A DNA stretch of 64,000 nt from CANKHA01 sp035652315 (GTDB lineage: Bacteria > Pseudomonadota > Alphaproteobacteria > Rhizobiales > Xanthobacteraceae): the NCBI GenBank assembly GCA_035652315.1, contig DASREA010000035.1:80688-144687 (forward strand), in the 5' to 3' direction. Shown here in pieces: positions 7,988-16,264 of the stretch. The stretch's first letter is position 1, and each line of letters begins with the position of its first letter. Under the pieces are notes generated by a model that had not been told where the DNA came from, did not search any database, and saw only the letters and a list, made by a program, of their open reading frames with translations. The position numbers and the translations under genes were made by a program.

Positions 7988-8353
7988 CTAGCCCGTCAGC
8001 ATGTCGCGCAGGACCACGGCGTCGTTGTGGGCTTCATCGCGCGCCGCGTACAAAAGCGTGATCGGTCCGCGCCGGGCAAGTTTGCGGATTTCCTCAAGCT
8101 GCTCGGTGTGTGATTTCAATTCCGTCGCATAGCGCCGCTTGAACCCATTCCAGCGCGCCGGATCATGTGCAAACCATTGGCGCAGTTCGGTGCTTGGCGA
8201 GATCTCCTTGAACCAATGATCGATTGCCGCCTTCTCCTTCTTCAGCCCGCGGGGCCATAGCCGGTCAATGAGGATGCGGGTTCCGTCCTCCGGCGACCGC
8301 CTCTCATAGACGCGCTTTATTTTGATTCTGTTTGCAGAAATTTTGCCGCCCAT
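7988..8353 (-). CDS. DUF488 family protein (YeaO-like)
   Basis: With the ATG at 8353 the protein has 121 residues and begins MGGKISANRIKIKRVYE, matching the usual N terminus of YeaO-type DUF488 proteins. Characteristic motifs follow: GTRILIDRLWPRGLKKEK, the tryptophan-rich WFKEISPSTELRQWF, and ITLLYAARDEAHNDAVVL near the C terminus. The biochemical role of this family is not established. The frame stays open upstream to 8500, inside nnrS, but that extension looks non-native. It lies downstream of nnrS on the same strand and may be cotranscribed. Confidence 0.85.
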   Translation of the reverse strand: MGGKISANRIKIKRVYERRSPEDGTRILIDRLWPRGLKKEKAAIDHWFKEISPSTELRQWFAHDPARWNGFKRRYATELKSHTEQLEEIRKLARRGPITLLYAARDEAHNDAVVLRDMLTG

Positions 8354-8439
8354 GCCGCGTCCCGCAAAATAGCAAGCGGTCATGTAGGCCGCGATGGACC
8401 TTGCGCAAGCGGCTATCCGCCGTATCCGATGAGAAATGA

Positions 8440-9630
8440 CTACGTCGCGGTCTTCCGCCGCCGCAATAGCAACGGACCATAACCTACCGCGAACAACCAA
8501 AACGCCACAATCCAGGCAGCGCCGGCCGCTTGCAGCAGGACAATGGTCGTATTCCCGGCGAAAGTGGCGGCGATGCGAAGGAGGGCGGCGAGCACGACAG
8601 CGCTATAGACAACCTGCGTCAGCGGCCCCGCCGCCAACGGCTGGCCGGTATGGCCAAGGCTCGCGCGGGTCATGATGGCGAGCGTCATGGTGCCGATCGC
8701 GCCTGCCGTCCAAGCGTGAATGCCTGCATCCGTCGGCATCCGGTCGGGAAGAAGTATGGCACTGCCCAGCATGAGAAAGCCAAGCGGCACAAACACGTAG
8801 CCGATATGAAGAATGAGAACGAGTTTATTGCGCAGTGTTCGGTCGCCAGCCCAGCGTCCGAGCCTCGCGGCCTGGGCGGCTCCTGCCGCCAACATCAATA
8901 CCGCCGTCACCGTCCCTGTCGGCCTGCCAACCCAAAGAGCAAGCGCAAGCAGCGATACGGCGGTTACCGCAATATCGAAGCGGCCAAAGGGTACCGGCAA
9001 CCGTCCGGGATTTTCCCGCGCCAGCCAATTGCGCGTGAAGCTGGGAACCACACGCCCGCCAACGAGCGAGATCAGCGCCACGGCGGCGGCAATGCCCAGG
9101 CGCATGCCGAGTTCCGCCGTTCCTGTCTGGTAATCTTCGATATGGAAAATCACATTCCCGGCGAAAAAGACCAGAAGAATGAAGATCGGCGGTAGATTGC
9201 GCCAATTGCGGCCTGCAATCACTTCGCGGGCCGCTGCAATGGCTACCAGGACAAGGAACGAGACGTCGATGACTCCAGCAGCAGGCCGCCCGATGTCTGC
9301 CGAAACGTAGACAGCGATGCGGCCGGCAATCCATACCGCGACCAGGACCGCCAAAGCTGCGCCCCGGAGCGGCAGCCGCCCGGTCCAGTTGGGAATTGCC
9401 GTTAACAAGAAGCCCGTTACGACCGCTGTAAGGTAGCCGTAGAGCATCTCATGGACGTGCCAATCGAGCGGCGAGAATGCCGTGGGAATTGTGATCGCGC
9501 CAAAGAACAGCGGCAGCCAGATCAGCAAGCCCAATCCCGCATAAACCGTACCGGCGAGAAAGAATGGCCTGAACCCATAGCTAAGAACTGCGGGGCCAGA
9601 GTAGACCTTTAGACGCGGAATCGGATGCAT
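8440..9630 (-). CDS. nnrS: NnrS family membrane protein
   Basis: This 396-residue protein is almost entirely hydrophobic, with about 12 transmembrane segments. Family features include GFRPFFLAG near residue 20, WHVHEMLYGY near residue 57, GFLLTAIPNWTGR near residue 73, and LGHTGQPL near the C terminus; conserved His residues are thought to bind haem/copper. NnrS proteins relieve stress from nitric oxide and related species. GAGGA precedes the ATG. I looked for an FNR/NnrR-type box in the 180 bp upstream and found none convincing. Confidence 0.92.
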   Translation of the reverse strand: MHPIPRLKVYSGPAVLSYGFRPFFLAGTVYAGLGLLIWLPLFFGAITIPTAFSPLDWHVHEMLYGYLTAVVTGFLLTAIPNWTGRLPLRGAALAVLVAVWIAGRIAVYVSADIGRPAAGVIDVSFLVLVAIAAAREVIAGRNWRNLPPIFILLVFFAGNVIFHIEDYQTGTAELGMRLGIAAAVALISLVGGRVVPSFTRNWLARENPGRLPVPFGRFDIAVTAVSLLALALWVGRPTGTVTAVLMLAAGAAQAARLGRWAGDRTLRNKLVLILHIGYVFVPLGFLMLGSAILLPDRMPTDAGIHAWTAGAIGTMTLAIMTRASLGHTGQPLAAGPLTQVVYSAVVLAALLRIAATFAGNTTIVLLQAAGAAWIVAFWLFAVGYGPLLLRRRKTAT

Positions 9631-9810
9631 GTGTCCTCGATAACTGCAAGTCGAGGCCGGAGCGAGACGCTTAGCGTCATTGCATTTGCGGCGCTAGGAG
9701 CAAAAGGCAGGGCGGACATGCTCATTTCGCCTGCGACCGAACGCGCATTGCATGGAACATATCCGATAAAGGCCGGCTTTTCTTACAGAGAGGAGCCGAA
9801 GGAGGATGAC

Positions 9811-10086
9811 ATGCGTAATGCATTCCGCAAACTTGCGCTGGGGGGCGCCACGATCGTTGCGGTCTTGGGTCCGGCGATTGCCGGTGCCGATGCTGCGTAT
9901 GCAGCGCACCATCATCGCGGGCATCATTGGCGCCACCATCATAGCAATGCCTGGGTGCCGGGCTTCTTCGGTGGCTTGGCGCTCGGTGCGGCCTTAAGCG
10001 GCTCGTATTATCCATACGGCTACCCGTATGGCTATCCGTACCGCTGCTATTACAGACATCACGTGCGTGTCTGTTATCGCTACTGA
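9811..10086 (+). CDS. Small secreted His/Tyr-rich protein
   Basis: The 91-residue protein starts at the ATG preceded by a near-perfect ribosome-binding site (AAGGAGGATGAC). A signal peptide covers about residues 1-30 (MRNAFRKLALGGATIVAVLG). The mature part has a His-rich stretch (HHHRGHHWRHHH), a Gly/Ala hydrophobic patch, then Tyr/Pro/Gly repeats (YPYGYPYGYPY) and two Cys near the C terminus. Such short proteins are common in Bradyrhizobium relatives and have no known function; metal binding is possible from the His cluster. The frame is open upstream to 9625, overlapping nnrS, but that part is not convincing. Confidence 0.7.
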   Translation: MRNAFRKLALGGATIVAVLGPAIAGADAAYAAHHHRGHHWRHHHSNAWVPGFFGGLALGAALSGSYYPYGYPYGYPYRCYYRHHVRVCYRY

Positions 10087-10098
10087 ATGACAAGGAAT

Positions 10099-10138
10099 GC
10101 CGGTCGCCCTTCTGGTGGGAAACCAGAAAGGCGACCGG
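10099..10138. terminator. Long hairpin between convergent genes
   Basis: An inverted repeat of about 17-18 bp (GCCGGTCGCCCTTCTGGT with ACCAGAAAGGCGACCGGT, one mismatch) with a 5-nt loop lies between the small secreted-protein gene and the end of lon on the other strand. It lacks a clear T tract on either side but its position suggests a bidirectional terminator. Confidence 0.6.
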
Positions 10139-10162
10139 TCCTGAACCCTGGATCAGGTGCAT

Positions 10163-12625
10163 TCAGGCCGGGGCGTCTGCGTGCGCCGACGGGCTTGTCG
10201 ACGGCGAAGCGGCATGAGACTCGCCTTCCAGCGCGGCGACCACCGCGTCGTCCACGCGCTCAAGCCAGATAAATTCAAGCGGCTTGCGCGCTTCCTCCGG
10301 AATATCCTCGTAATCCTTGCGGTTGCGCGCCGGCAGCATGACGCGTTTGAGGCCCGCCCGGGCGGCGGCCACCACCTTTTCCTTGATGCCACCCACGGGC
10401 AACACAAGCCCACGCAAGCTGATTTCGCCGGTCATCGCGGTATCGCTGCGCACGGTACGCTCCGTCATCAGCGACACCAGCGCCATGAACATGGCGACGC
10501 CCGCGCTGGGGCCGTCCTTGGGGATGGCGCCAGCCGGCACGTGCACGTGGATGTCCGCCTTCTCGAAACGGCTTGCATCGATGCCGAGGTCCGGGGCGCG
10601 GTTCTTGACGATGCTCAGCGCCGCCTGGGCGCTTTCCTTCATTACGTCGCCGAGCTGCCCGGTGAGGATCAGGTGTCCGCTGCCCGGCACGCGCGTCGCC
10701 TCGATGAAGAGGATATCGCCGCCGACCGGCGTCCAGGCGAGCCCGGTCGCCACGCCGGGAACGCTGGTGCGCATAGCGACCTCGCTTTCGAACTGGCGCG
10801 GTCCAAGAATGGCGGCAAGATCGTCGCGGTCGATGCGGATCGGTCCGCTTGCGCCCTCGGCGATGCGCACTGCGGCATGACGCAGCGCGCGGCCGATCTC
10901 GCGCTCGAGGCTGCGCACGCCGGCTTCGCGCGTGTAGTACTGGATGATTTCGCGCAGCGCCGCCTCGGCGATCTCGACCTGACCCGCCTTCAGCCCATTT
11001 GCTTCCAATTGGCGGCGGACCAGATAGCGTGAGGCGATCTGCAGCTTCTCCGAATCGGTGTAGCCGGGCAGCGAAATGATCTCCATACGGTCGCGCAGCG
11101 GACCGGGGATCGTATCCAGCATGTTCGCCGTGGTGATGAAAACCACGCGGCTCAGGTCGTAAGGCACGCCCAGGTAATTGTCGCGGAAGGTATTGTTCTG
11201 CTCCGGATCGAGTACCTCCAGCAGGGCCGCAGCCGGATCGCCGTGGATGCCGGCGCCGAGCTTGTCGATCTCGTCGAGCATCATCACGCAATTGCGCGTG
11301 CCGGCCTTGCGGATGCCCTGGATGATGTTTCCGGGCAGGGCGCCGATATAGGTGCGGCGATGACCGCGTATTTCGGCCTCGTCATGCACGCCGCCGAGGC
11401 TGACCCGCACGAATTTGCGGTTCATCGCGCGCGCGATGGATTGCCCGAGCGAGGTCTTGCCGACGCCGGGGGGGCCGGCAAAGCAAAGGATCGGCGCTTT
11501 GCCCTGAGGCGCCAGCTTGCGCACGGCGAGATATTCGATGATCCGGCGCTTGATCTTCTCCAGCCCATAATGGTCCTCGTCCAAGATGCGCCGAGCCTGC
11601 TCGATGTCGATCGGAGTTTCCGCCGGCAGCTTCCAGGGCAGCTCGATGAGCCAGTCGAGATAGGTGCGCACCATGCCGTATTCGGCGGCGCTTTCCGGCA
11701 TGCGCTGGAGGCGGCGCAACTCCTTGCGAGCACCTTCTTCGACCTCCTTCGGCATGCCGGCCTCGGTGATGGCTTTGTCGAGCTCGGCTAGCTCGGCAGC
11801 CTTGCCTTCCTCGCCCTCGCCAAGCTGTTTCTGGATCGCGGCCATCTGCTCGCGCAGCAGCACCTCGCGCTGGCGCTCGTCGAGCGCGGCTTTGGTCTGC
11901 TTGCCGATCTCCGCGGACAGCCGCAGCACCTCGATTCGCTGGGCGAGCAGGCGCGAGACCTTCTCCATGCGCGCGATGATGTCGATGGTTTCGAGGATTT
12001 CCTGCTTCTCCTCGGGCTTCACGTCCATATAGGCCGTGGCGAGGTCGGCCAACGCGCCGGGATTCTCGATACCCTGGATGGCCGCCAACAACTCACGAGG
12101 CGCCTGCGGCAGCAGTTCGAGGGCTTCCAACGCCTGTCCGCGCAGATGCATGAAGCGGGCCTCGATTTCCGGCGAACGCGAATCGGGTTCGGGAATGCGC
12201 AGGACGCGGGCGACCATAAAAGGCCAGCCATTGAGGAATTCGACCACTTGAAAGCGCTGCTCACCCTGGCACACGAGATGATGGGAGCCTTCGGCGTCTG
12301 TAATCAGGCGCGCGACATTGGCCACCGTTCCCATACGATGCATGTCGATGGCCGAAGGGTCGCTGACATCGGGGTCGCGCTGCTTCAGAATTCCAACCTG
12401 ACTCTGGTCGCGCACCGCCTGTTGCGCGGCGGCGACCGAACGCGGCCGGCCGATGGTCACCGGCATGACAAGGCCAGGAAAAAGCACAAGATTGCGCACC
12501 GGCACGATGATCATGGCGTCCGGGGGCAGAGGCGGCAGATTCCCCGGCTCACGCGCTGGCTCTCTTGCCGCGCCGGCAGCGCCCGCTCTTTCTTCCAGGG
12601 AACGCATGGTTTCGTTTTCAGCCAC
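10163..12625 (-). CDS. lon: ATP-dependent Lon protease
   Basis: Lon degrades misfolded and regulatory proteins in the cytoplasm. The 820-residue protein has the N-terminal LON substrate domain (from about residue 38, IIVPVRNLVLFPG), an AAA+ domain with Walker A GPPGVGKTS and Walker B CVMMLDEIDK, and the C-terminal serine-lysine protease domain with Ser707 (KDGPSAGVAM) and Lys750 (GGIKEKVVAAA). I chose the GTG at 12625, which overlaps the hsp20 stop codon (GTGGCTGA); the ATG at 12607 has no ribosome-binding site. The frame is open further upstream, but that segment is hsp20 in another frame. The Ser/Ala/Pro-rich C-terminal tail (last 20 residues) is unusual. Confidence 0.95.
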   Translation of the reverse strand: MAENETMRSLEERAGAAGAAREPAREPGNLPPLPPDAMIIVPVRNLVLFPGLVMPVTIGRPRSVAAAQQAVRDQSQVGILKQRDPDVSDPSAIDMHRMGTVANVARLITDAEGSHHLVCQGEQRFQVVEFLNGWPFMVARVLRIPEPDSRSPEIEARFMHLRGQALEALELLPQAPRELLAAIQGIENPGALADLATAYMDVKPEEKQEILETIDIIARMEKVSRLLAQRIEVLRLSAEIGKQTKAALDERQREVLLREQMAAIQKQLGEGEEGKAAELAELDKAITEAGMPKEVEEGARKELRRLQRMPESAAEYGMVRTYLDWLIELPWKLPAETPIDIEQARRILDEDHYGLEKIKRRIIEYLAVRKLAPQGKAPILCFAGPPGVGKTSLGQSIARAMNRKFVRVSLGGVHDEAEIRGHRRTYIGALPGNIIQGIRKAGTRNCVMMLDEIDKLGAGIHGDPAAALLEVLDPEQNNTFRDNYLGVPYDLSRVVFITTANMLDTIPGPLRDRMEIISLPGYTDSEKLQIASRYLVRRQLEANGLKAGQVEIAEAALREIIQYYTREAGVRSLEREIGRALRHAAVRIAEGASGPIRIDRDDLAAILGPRQFESEVAMRTSVPGVATGLAWTPVGGDILFIEATRVPGSGHLILTGQLGDVMKESAQAALSIVKNRAPDLGIDASRFEKADIHVHVPAGAIPKDGPSAGVAMFMALVSLMTERTVRSDTAMTGEISLRGLVLPVGGIKEKVVAAARAGLKRVMLPARNRKDYEDIPEEARKPLEFIWLERVDDAVVAALEGESHAASPSTSPSAHADAPA

Positions 12626-13034
12626 GGGAGACCCCCGCTTTCTCCAAAGTGATGAGAAGGCAGCCATGCACAACCGCCCGGCGTACATTCGCGTAACGCC
12701 CAGCAGGCAATCGTACGCGCCGCTCGAAACGCCCTTGCGGAAGCTCGAGCCGGTGAATGACCGCGGTGCGCAGCGCCGCCGGCAAAATGCGGCTGCCGCC
12801 GACGACAAGGTCGCCACCCTCGATCGCGGCGTCGACCTGCTCAAGATCGACGCCCGGCAAAGCGACCAGCACAAGCACCTCGCGGTTCGTTTCCAGCACG
12901 TCGACCGGCGGCTCCCAGACCGGAAGGCGCGATTCCGAATGCGCGGGCCTGAAGATTTCACGATGCATCCGCTCCGCGCGCGCGAGCATGTCGCAAGCTT
13001 CGGACCACATCCAACGACTGGGAAAATCTGCCAT
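12618..13034 (-). CDS. Small heat-shock protein, Hsp20 family
   Basis: This 138-residue protein contains an alpha-crystallin domain at about residues 40-130: PPVDVLETNREVLVLVALPGV, then IHRLELPQGRFERRVRLPAG and a short C-terminal strand CLLITLEKAG. It holds unfolding proteins in a refoldable state under heat stress. AAAAGGTG precedes the ATG. The gene overlaps the following lon gene, so chaperone and protease are translationally coupled and probably heat-regulated together. I saw no clear sigma-32 promoter or RNA thermometer by eye in the upstream region. Confidence 0.88.
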   Translation of the reverse strand: MADFPSRWMWSEACDMLARAERMHREIFRPAHSESRLPVWEPPVDVLETNREVLVLVALPGVDLEQVDAAIEGGDLVVGGSRILPAALRTAVIHRLELPQGRFERRVRLPAGRYANVRRAVVHGCLLITLEKAGVSRG

Positions 13035-13263
13035 CGGTCACCTTTTGGGACAGAAATGTGTCGCAATGCGCGAAAATCAATATCTCGTCTTCACAGGACC
13101 CACCCGCGCCGGGACGAGCCCCGGTCCGGACGTGGCTGCAAGGTGGTGCTATATGGCCGGCTAAGGCATGGGTGTGACCTGGATCAATACCGGGCGGCAA
13201 ACATTATGGATATTGAGCCGGCCGCGACGGGCTCGGCAGAGCACGCCGAACCGCGGAGGTGTC

Positions 13264-13470
13264 ATGCCTTACCCGAGCAATGAGGACCTTCCGGCTTCCG
13301 TGCGCATGCATCTGCCGGCGCATGCGCAGGACATCTATCGCGAGGCGTTTAATCACGCTTTCGCCGCGCATGCCGGCGACCCGCGCCAGGAAGAAGCGGC
13401 ACATCGTATTGCCTGGGCGGCGGTGAAGCGCTCATACGAAAAGACCGGGAGCAAATGGATACGCAAATAG
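13264..13470 (+). CDS. ChaB-like protein
   Basis: This 68-residue protein matches the ChaB family throughout: MPYPSNEDLPASVRMHLP, then AQDIYREAFNHAF, and RIAWAAVKRSYEK at the C terminus. ChaB was named as a putative regulator of the ChaA cation antiporter, but its function is uncertain. GGAGGT sits five bases before the ATG; the frame is open further upstream to 13168 but without comparable support. It stands alone, divergent from hsp20-lon. Confidence 0.88.
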   Translation: MPYPSNEDLPASVRMHLPAHAQDIYREAFNHAFAAHAGDPRQEEAAHRIAWAAVKRSYEKTGSKWIRK

Positions 13471-13490
13471 GTTCCGGTTCCATTTCATGC

Positions 13491-13504
13491 TTGATTTAGC
13501 TCAA
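13491..13504 (+). promoter_or_regulatory. FNR/FixK-type binding site
   Basis: TTGATTTAGCTCAA matches the FixK/FNR-type consensus TTG(A/C)-N6-(T/G)CAA exactly and the stricter TTGAT-N4-ATCAA with one mismatch. It lies 64 bp before the DUF3775 start codon. For a class II site centred at -41.5 to -40.5, transcription would start near 13538, which fits the spacing. Confidence 0.55.
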
Positions 13505-13567
13505 AGCAGGGGCGTGCACGTTTGCCTATCGGTTACTCAAATAATTCCAGCGATTTGAGGTTTGGTC

Positions 13568-13990
13568 ATGCCGCCCGAAGTGCCAGAACTGTCCATCTCT
13601 TCCGAGAAGGTGTGCTTCATCATCGTGAAGGCGCGCGAATTCGACGCCAAAGATGTCGTCACCGACCTCGACGAGGGATCCAATCCTTCCGATGACCGAA
13701 TGATCGCCGTGCTCGAAGATCATCGCGACGATCCGGTCGTGCAGGAGGTGCGCGGCTTCATCGGCGCGCTGACCGAGGATGAGCAGGTCGATCTGGTCAC
13801 GCTCGCCTGGCTGGGCCGTGGCGACGGTGCCGTTGGCGACTGGCGCGAGCTTCGCGCCGAAGCGGCCCGCGCCCATAATAACCGCACGGCGTCCTACCTC
13901 CTTGGCATGCCGCTGTTGCCGGACTATTTGGAGGAGGGCCTCTCGCAGCTCGGCATCTCATGCGAAGACTTCGAAATGGGGCGGCTATAG
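13568..13990 (+). CDS. DUF3775 domain protein
   Basis: With the ATG at 13568 the protein has 140 residues. It begins with LSISSEKVCFIIVKAREFDAKD, contains the acidic LTEDEQVDLVTLAWLGRGD in the middle, and ends with LPDYLEEGLSQLGISCEDFE, all features of DUF3775, a short alphaproteobacterial family without known function. TTGAGG lies seven bases before the start; a TTG two codons upstream is less likely. An FNR/FixK-like box upstream suggests induction at low oxygen. Confidence 0.85.
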   Translation: MPPEVPELSISSEKVCFIIVKAREFDAKDVVTDLDEGSNPSDDRMIAVLEDHRDDPVVQEVRGFIGALTEDEQVDLVTLAWLGRGDGAVGDWRELRAEAARAHNNRTASYLLGMPLLPDYLEEGLSQLGISCEDFEMGRL

Positions 13991-14085
13991 CCATGCAAAC
14001 ACCGCTCGAAATCAACTTGCGCAAGGCGCCAAAGTGAGGTGCCGGAGCGCCTGCCGTTAAACGGCCTTCCCGTGGCCAGGGAGGG

Positions 14086-15237
14086 ATGCTAGACAACCCG
14101 AGAGGACAACAAGAACCGTCGAGAATGGCAGCAGTTCAGAGCGGCGTATTCCGCGACCCCTACATGGAATGGGTGCAGCGGCAGGGCGTCCCCGTCATCG
14201 AGGATTTCGGTATCGACATCCGCAAAGTGCCGGTGGCGCCGTGGGACCGCTACGGCATGCAGGGGGCCTTCTGCCATCTCAAAGGCCGCGACGACTTCCT
14301 TTCCATCTTCGCTTTCGAGCTGCCGCCCGGCGGCAAGTCCCGTCCCATACGCCATATCTGTGAAGAGGTCATTTACGTCATCTCCGGTCATGGCTCGACC
14401 GTGGTGACCACCGACGACGGGCGCCGCCATAGCTTCGAGTGGGGGCCGAAGAGCCTGTTCGCCATTCCCCTCAACATGGAGCACCAGCATTTCAACGGCT
14501 CGGGCGTCGAGCCGGCGCGCTTTGCCTCGGCGAACAACATGGTCTTCACCATGAACCGCTTTCGCAATGAGGATTTCATCTTCCACTGCCCGGTGCGGTT
14601 CCCCGAGCGCATGGGTGGCGACAATTATTTTGCCGGCGAGGGCGAATTCATCGGTATCCGGCCCGGCCGGCATCAGTGGGAAACGAATTTTGTCGCCGAT
14701 CTCTCCGCCTTCGAGCTGAAGTCCTGGGCAGCCCGCGGCGCCGGCGGCACCATGTTGCGCTTCATGCTCGCCGACAACACCATCGGCGCGCATTCCTCGG
14801 AAATGCCGGTCGGCACCTACAAGAAGGGACACCGGCACTTCGACGGCGTCTGCGTCTTCGCCGTCACTGGCAAAGGCTATTCGCTGCTCTGGCACGAGAA
14901 CGATCCGGATTTCGTCCGCGTCGATTGGGAGCACGGCGTGGTCTATTGCCCGCCGGACGCCATGTTCCACCAGCATTTCAATGTGGCCAACCATCCCTCG
15001 CGCTATCTGGCGCTGCAGATCGGCACCGTGCGCTATCCGCTGCTCAAGGTGAAGCACGACATCTGGGATAGCGGCGTCGATAAGGACGTCCGCCAGGGCG
15101 GGGCGCAGATCGAATACGCCGACCAGGATCCGCGCATCCATGAAATGTGGCTGCGGGAGATCGCGAAGAACGGCGTTGCTTCCGGCATGGCCCAATTCAT
15201 CGACGAATCCCGCTACATAAAAAAGGCGGCGGGATGA
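14086..15237 (+). CDS. Bicupin protein, putative metal-dependent
   Basis: This 383-residue protein has two cupin domains in the arrangement of gentisate-dioxygenase-like bicupins. The N-terminal cupin (about residues 75-150) has HICEEVIYVISGHG, and the C-terminal cupin (about 235-320) has KKGHRHFDGVCVFAVTGKG and FHQHFN, keeping the His residues expected for a metal site. No substrate can be named. The start could also be ATG 14125 (MAAVQSGVFRDPYMEW). Its stop overlaps the start of a paralogous bicupin (ATGA), which is followed by a EutA-like gene, so the three form one operon. Confidence 0.75.
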   Translation: MLDNPRGQQEPSRMAAVQSGVFRDPYMEWVQRQGVPVIEDFGIDIRKVPVAPWDRYGMQGAFCHLKGRDDFLSIFAFELPPGGKSRPIRHICEEVIYVISGHGSTVVTTDDGRRHSFEWGPKSLFAIPLNMEHQHFNGSGVEPARFASANNMVFTMNRFRNEDFIFHCPVRFPERMGGDNYFAGEGEFIGIRPGRHQWETNFVADLSAFELKSWAARGAGGTMLRFMLADNTIGAHSSEMPVGTYKKGHRHFDGVCVFAVTGKGYSLLWHENDPDFVRVDWEHGVVYCPPDAMFHQHFNVANHPSRYLALQIGTVRYPLLKVKHDIWDSGVDKDVRQGGAQIEYADQDPRIHEMWLREIAKNGVASGMAQFIDESRYIKKAAG

Positions 15238-16241
15238 GCGAGCTCAACCAGCCGGCGCCGCCCGGCAAGTTTCTGGTCGATCCGTACCAGGAGTGGGTCA
15301 AGCGCGAAGGCGTGCCAATTCACACCGGCGCGGCGGTCGACTTGCTGCAGGCGGAGACAAAGCCGTGGCCGCGCTTCGGCGCGAGCGGAGCGGCCTGTCA
15401 TCTCAACGGCCGCGACGATTTTCTCACCGTTTTTCTTCTTGAAATCGCGCCGCAGCGCGCGACGGCGCCGCAGCGGCATCTGTATGAGGAAATCTCTTAC
15501 GTGCTGTCCGGCCGCGGCGTCACCGAATTCGAGCTCGGAGGCCGAAGGCACAGCATCGAATGGGGCCCGCGCAGTCTTTTTGCCGTGCCGATGAATGCCC
15601 GCTACCGCCACAGCAATACCTCCGCCGCGCCGGCGCGCATCGCCTGCATCAACGATCTGCGCTATCTGTTCAGCCTCTACCGCAGCGAGACATTCGTCTT
15701 CGACACCCCGGTCGATTTTCCGGAACGGGGCGATGGCACGATCTTGCTGTCCGATGCAGCGGCCGTCCCGGTGCAATCCGCCGATGGAATCGGCCGCGCG
15801 CCGCTGACTTTGGCTAAGGGCAGCATCGGCGCCGATGCCGTCGAGGTCGCACCCGGCATGTATCAACAGGCGGCACGGCAGATGCAGGGCGCACATCTTT
15901 TCGGCGTCGCTGGAGAGGGCTACACGCTCACCTGGGAAGAAGGGAGTCCGGATCTTAGCCGGACCGCGTGGCGCCATGGTGTCGTCTACGCGGCGCCGGG
16001 TTTGCACTTCCATCAACATTTCAACGCTGGCGCCGAGCCGCTGCGCTATCTCGATATCCAGCTCGGCAGCCTGCACGACCCGATGTTTCGTCACCGCCGC
16101 GCGGCTTACGGCGATAAGACGGTTTATGCGGCGGGGAATGCGACGATTTCCTATGCGCAGCAGGACCCACGCATTCACGAGCTTTGGCTTAAAACTGTTG
16201 CCGGCAAAGGCGTCACGGCGCGCGTGCCGATAGGGGCCTGA
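15234..16241 (+). CDS. Second bicupin, C-terminal cupin lacks metal-site histidines
   Basis: This 335-residue paralogue of the preceding protein shares DPYQEWVKREGVP at the N terminus, RHLYEEISYVLSGRG in the first cupin and FHQHFNAG in the second. In the C-terminal cupin the stretch equivalent to KKGHRHFDG reads QQAARQMQG, so the HxH metal ligands are missing. It may be a non-catalytic partner or have lost activity in one domain. The ATG at 15234 overlaps the upstream stop codon, implying coupled translation and roughly equal amounts, as expected for a heteromer. Confidence 0.72.
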   Translation: MSELNQPAPPGKFLVDPYQEWVKREGVPIHTGAAVDLLQAETKPWPRFGASGAACHLNGRDDFLTVFLLEIAPQRATAPQRHLYEEISYVLSGRGVTEFELGGRRHSIEWGPRSLFAVPMNARYRHSNTSAAPARIACINDLRYLFSLYRSETFVFDTPVDFPERGDGTILLSDAAAVPVQSADGIGRAPLTLAKGSIGADAVEVAPGMYQQAARQMQGAHLFGVAGEGYTLTWEEGSPDLSRTAWRHGVVYAAPGLHFHQHFNAGAEPLRYLDIQLGSLHDPMFRHRRAAYGDKTVYAAGNATISYAQQDPRIHELWLKTVAGKGVTARVPIGA

Positions 16242-16264
16242 GGCTGCCAGCAAAAGCGCCAACG

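Noticed and set aside
9753..9780. EcfG-type general-stress promoter before the small secreted-protein gene at 9811
   Set aside because: GGAAC is present but no CGTT lies at the required 16-17 bp.
10157..11032. Long open frame antisense to lon
   Set aside because: High-GC shadow of a well-conserved gene; the translation has no recognisable domain.
12626..13066. An in-frame N-terminal extension of Lon of about 147 residues
   Set aside because: This segment is hsp20 read in another frame; the extension has no LON features, and GTG 12625 gives the expected N terminus.
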